Shown here piece by piece: positions 19,942 to 22,330 of a DNA stretch of 22,330 nucleotides (position 1 is the first letter of the stretch; every line of letters starts with the position of its first letter). The notes beneath the pieces are model-generated. The model did not search any database and was not told where the DNA came from. It saw nothing but the letters and a program-made list of their open reading frames with translations. The stretch lies in the NCBI GenBank assembly GCA_023248915.1, contig JAHFDQ010000007.1, positions 8,442 to 30,771 of the forward strand, read 5' to 3'. The translations under genes and the position numbers were made by a program. This DNA comes from Archangiaceae bacterium. Lineage in GTDB: Bacteria; Myxococcota; Myxococcia; Myxococcales; Myxococcaceae.

Positions 19942-21120
19942 ATGGCGGTGCGGACGGGGCTCGAGGCCCTGGCGGCGACCGGCTTCGCGCCGTTGAAGGG
20001 CAAGGCGGTGGGGGCCATCGTCAACCCCACCAGCGTCGACGGCGGGTTTCGCCACCTGGCCGACCTGCTCGGCGCGGCCGAGGGAGTGTCGCTGAAGGCG
20101 CTGTTCGGCCCCGAGCACGGCGTGCGCGGCGACGCGCAGTACATGGTGGCCGTCGGGGAAGAGCGCGACCCGCGCACCGGAGTGCCGGTGCACAGTCTCT
20201 ACGGCAGCAGCTTCGGGTCGCTGTCGCCGAAGCCCGAGTGGCTGTCCGGGCTCGACGCGCTCGTCTTCGACATCCAGGACGTGGGGGCGCGCTACTACAC
20301 CTACGTCTACACCATGGCGCTGGCGATGCAGGCGGCGGCGCGGGCCAAGGTGGCCTTCTACGTGCTCGACCGGCCCAACCCCATCGGCGGCGTCGAGGTG
20401 GAAGGTAACCTGCCGCCCGCGCGCTTCCGGTCGTTCGTCGGCCTGTACGAGCTGCCGAACCGCCACGGGATGACGGCGGGCGAGCTGGCCCGGTACTTCG
20501 ATGCCACCGAGCGCTTCGAATGCGACCTGCGCGTCGTGCCCTGCGACGGCTGGCGCAGGGCGCAGCACTTCGACGACACGAGGCGGGCCTTCGTGCCGCC
20601 CTCGCCGAACATGCCGACCCCGGCCACCGCGCTCGTCTACCCGGGCATGTGCCTGCTCGAAGGCACCAACCTGTCCGAGGGCCGTGGCACCTGCCGGCCG
20701 TTCGAGCAGTTCGGCGCGCCATGGCTCGACGGCGAGGCGGTGGCAGCGCGCCTCGCCCAGGAAGCGCTGCCAGGAGTGCGTTTTCGCGCGGTGTCCTTCC
20801 GCCCGACGTTCGACAAGCACTCGGGCGAGCTGTGCCACGGGGCGATGCTGCACGTGGTGGACCGGAACGCGTTCCGCCCGTTGCGCACGGCGATCGCGGT
20901 GGTTGCCGTGGCGCGCGAGCTCGGGCCCCGCCAGTTCCAGTGGCGGACGCACGCCTACGAATTCGTGGACCAGATTCCGGCCTTCGACCTCTTGTGCGGC
21001 GGAGACGGAGTGCGGCGCGGCATCGAGGCAGGGCTGCCGCTCGACCGGTTGACCGAAGGGTTCGCCGCGGACGAGGCTGCCTTTCGTGCGCGCCGAGAGA
21101 AGTACCTGCTCTACGAGTGA
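19942..21120 (+). CDS. namZ: DUF1343 / NamZ-family exo-beta-N-acetylmuramidase
   Basis: A 392-residue protein of the DUF1343 family, whose characterised member NamZ removes terminal N-acetylmuramic acid from peptidoglycan-derived glycans in murein recycling. Family hallmarks are IVNPTSVDGGFRHLADLL, LFGPEHGVRGD, LVFDIQDVGARYYTYVYTM, LDRPNPIGG, LPNRHGMTAGELARYF and the later LSEGRGTCRPFEQFG. The length is normal for the catalytic part. Unlike many family members it has no visible signal peptide: it starts MAVRTGLEALAATG and goes straight into the fold, so it may act in the cytoplasm or leave by another route. The ATG follows the TPR stop by 2 nt, and nadD begins 0-3 nt after its own stop, so it belongs to a tight operon. 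Confidence 0.9.
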   Translation: MAVRTGLEALAATGFAPLKGKAVGAIVNPTSVDGGFRHLADLLGAAEGVSLKALFGPEHGVRGDAQYMVAVGEERDPRTGVPVHSLYGSSFGSLSPKPEWLSGLDALVFDIQDVGARYYTYVYTMALAMQAAARAKVAFYVLDRPNPIGGVEVEGNLPPARFRSFVGLYELPNRHGMTAGELARYFDATERFECDLRVVPCDGWRRAQHFDDTRRAFVPPSPNMPTPATALVYPGMCLLEGTNLSEGRGTCRPFEQFGAPWLDGEAVAARLAQEALPGVRFRAVSFRPTFDKHSGELCHGAMLHVVDRNAFRPLRTAIAVVAVARELGPRQFQWRTHAYEFVDQIPAFDLLCGGDGVRRGIEAGLPLDRLTEGFAADEAAFRARREKYLLYE

Positions 21121-21123
21121 GTG

Positions 21124-21696
21124 ATGGCAGAGCCTGGCCCGAAGACCGAGGTGGCGCTGTTGGGAGGGAGCTTCAACCCTCCCCACGTCGGGCACCTGCT
21201 CGCCGCCTGCTACGTGCGGGCGACCCAGGGCGCCGACGCGGTCTGGCTGATGCCCACCTTCCAGCACCCGTTTGGCAAGGCGACGGTGGCCTTCGAGCAC
21301 CGCGTCGGCATGTGCGAGGCCCTGGCGGGCGATCACGCGGCCTGGCTGAAGGTGAGCCAGGTCGAGAAGGACGTCGGCGGAGAGGGCCGCACCGTGGACA
21401 CGCTGAGCCACCTGGTGGCGCGCCACCCTGACACCCGGTTCTCGCTCGTCATCGGTTCGGACATTCTGAAGGACTTGCCGCTGTGGAAGGACTTCGCCCG
21501 CATTCGCGAGCTGGCGCGCGTGGTCGTGCTGTACCGCGCCGGCTACCCCGCGGCCGAGGCGGTGGGCCCGCCGCTCGCGCTGGTGTCCTCCACCGAGATT
21601 CGAGGGCAGCTCGATGCGGGGGTGGCTCCCGAGGCGCTGGTGCCGAGGGCGGTGCTCGACTACGCGCGGCGGCACCGGCTGTACCGGCTCGGGTAA
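21124..21696 (+). CDS. nadD: Nicotinate-nucleotide adenylyltransferase
   Basis: Converts nicotinate mononucleotide and ATP to deamido-NAD in NAD synthesis. The nucleotidyltransferase signature GGSFNPPHVGHLL is at the N-terminus, HPFGKATVAFEHRVGM follows, and GSDILKDLPLWKDF and SSTEIR lie in the C-terminal half. At about 190 residues the length is normal. The start could be GTG 21121, directly after the NamZ stop, or ATG 21124; ATG is chosen here, a difference of one residue. The TAA stop lies 4 bp from the stop of the convergent barrel-protein gene. A related adenylyltransferase specificity cannot be excluded, but NadD is the simplest reading. Confidence 0.88.
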   Translation: MAEPGPKTEVALLGGSFNPPHVGHLLAACYVRATQGADAVWLMPTFQHPFGKATVAFEHRVGMCEALAGDHAAWLKVSQVEKDVGGEGRTVDTLSHLVARHPDTRFSLVIGSDILKDLPLWKDFARIRELARVVVLYRAGYPAAEAVGPPLALVSSTEIRGQLDAGVAPEALVPRAVLDYARRHRLYRLG

Positions 21697-21700
21697 CGCT

Positions 21701-22330
21701 TCACTCGATGGACAGGCCGACCAGGTGCAGCGGCGGCAGGGCGGCGTCGAAGCGCGCCGCCACCTGATAGTACAGGCTCAAGGGCACGGAAGAGATGGCC
21801 GTGCGAATGAAGACGGCGCCTCCGGCCGAGCGGAGCCAAGGCGATGTCGGGCTGTCCGAGTAGGCCGCCGCTCCGAAGGCCTCGACGTCCACCTGCCTGA
21901 TGAAGAAGGACGGCAAGAGGTAGAAGGTGGACGCCCAGCCGTGGTCGACGATGAGCGGGTAGCGGTACCGGGCGGTGGCGATGGCCACGCTGGTGGCGCG
22001 CACGGTGTGGTCCTCGAACCCCCTGAGCGCCTCGCTGAAGCCGAGACCGGGCGGGAGGATGTCCGGACCCGTTTCGCTCGGCGGTTCGGGGACGCTCGCG
22101 ATGGGATACCCCCGGGCGATGCCTCCCACCTGAAGGAGCCCCGCCGGCGCGCCCCACAGGGCCCGGCCGCGAAGCGTGGCCACGAGCGAATGGCGGGCCA
22201 GGAGCGGCAGGGAAGGCGCCAGCGTCGCCTGGGCACTCACGTCGGCAAAGGCGTAGTCGCTGCCGAGGAAGCGCGGGTAGACGGTGGCGCCGCCGGCCAG
22301 CCCCAGCGCCCGCTTCAGGCCGCCGTAGGC
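21701..22330 (-). CDS. Probable outer-membrane beta-barrel protein, C-terminal part (5' end outside window)
   Basis: The minus-strand frame is open from the window edge to a TGA at 21703-21701, giving 209 residues with no stop. It consists of alternating hydrophobic/polar strands with aromatic residues, such as YRYPLIVDHGWASTFYLLPSFFIRQVDVEAFGAAAY. It ends in a run typical of surface barrels (VPLSLYYQVAARF...LHLVGLSIE). This resembles the C-terminal barrel of BamA/TamA-like or TolB-like surface proteins in Gram-negative bacteria, but I cannot name the family. The GTG at 22240 is unlikely to be the start because the coding pattern continues to the window edge. It is convergent with nadD across 4 bp. 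Confidence 0.7.
   Translation of the reverse strand, partial: AYGGLKRALGLAGGATVYPRFLGSDYAFADVSAQATLAPSLPLLARHSLVATLRGRALWGAPAGLLQVGGIARGYPIASVPEPPSETGPDILPPGLGFSEALRGFEDHTVRATSVAIATARYRYPLIVDHGWASTFYLLPSFFIRQVDVEAFGAAAYSDSPTSPWLRSAGGAVFIRTAISSVPLSLYYQVAARFDAALPPLHLVGLSIE

Noticed and set aside
19849..21675. Long minus-strand frame of 608 residues opposite namZ and nadD
   Set aside because: Antisense shadow of two recognisable genes; composition is His/Val/Gly-rich and unlike a folded protein.

Overview
This 22.3 kb window is chromosomal DNA of a very GC-rich bacterium. Gene content and style suggest a myxobacterium (Myxococcota). The pointers are a branched-chain 2-oxoacid dehydrogenase locus, a LipB-Nudix fusion, an AgmX/PglI-like C-terminal domain on a TPR protein, long Ala/Pro/Gly/Arg-rich linkers, heavy GTG start use and very short gene junctions. 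That assignment is inference; no rRNA or other phylogenetic marker was compared. No phage genes, transposases, CRISPR arrays, tRNAs or rRNAs were seen.

Layout. (1) 1-464: the tail of an unidentified gene, then a spacer with two copies of a 53-bp palindromic repeat. (2) 465-7695: a rightward run of lipA, E1-beta, E2, E1-alpha, a zinc-finger/P-loop protein and a LipB-Nudix fusion. This joins a lipoylated 2-oxoacid dehydrogenase (best read as the branched-chain type) to the two enzymes that make and attach its lipoyl group. E3 is absent. (3) 7803-9339, leftward: GTP cyclohydrolase II (ribA) followed by a metallo-beta-lactamase-fold hydrolase. (4) 9598-14491, rightward: an unusual protein with a histone-like Lys/Ala tail, a duplicated domain and a chagasin-like C-terminus; then a small outer-membrane barrel protein abutting RNase R, which has a long repetitive basic tail. 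(5) 14492-15112: a 621-bp gene-free gap between convergent genes, holding a 77-bp fold-back element and two 21-bp palindromes exactly 42 bp apart. (6) 15113-17512, leftward: mutS2. (7) 17573-21696, rightward: two TPR proteins, a NamZ-family (DUF1343) protein and nadD. (8) 21701 to the end, leftward: the C-terminal part of a probable outer-membrane barrel protein.

Most of the window is core metabolism and maintenance. The less ordinary material is the histone-like/duplicated-domain/chagasin-like protein, the zinc-finger/P-loop protein with five 21-residue tandem repeats inside the lipoate locus, and the structured non-coding DNA at 199-374 and 14687-14915. Several starts directly follow the preceding stop (0-3 nt), which suggests translational coupling. 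Two genes have a -10-like box exactly 9 nt before their ATG and no Shine-Dalgarno, which suggests leaderless transcripts.
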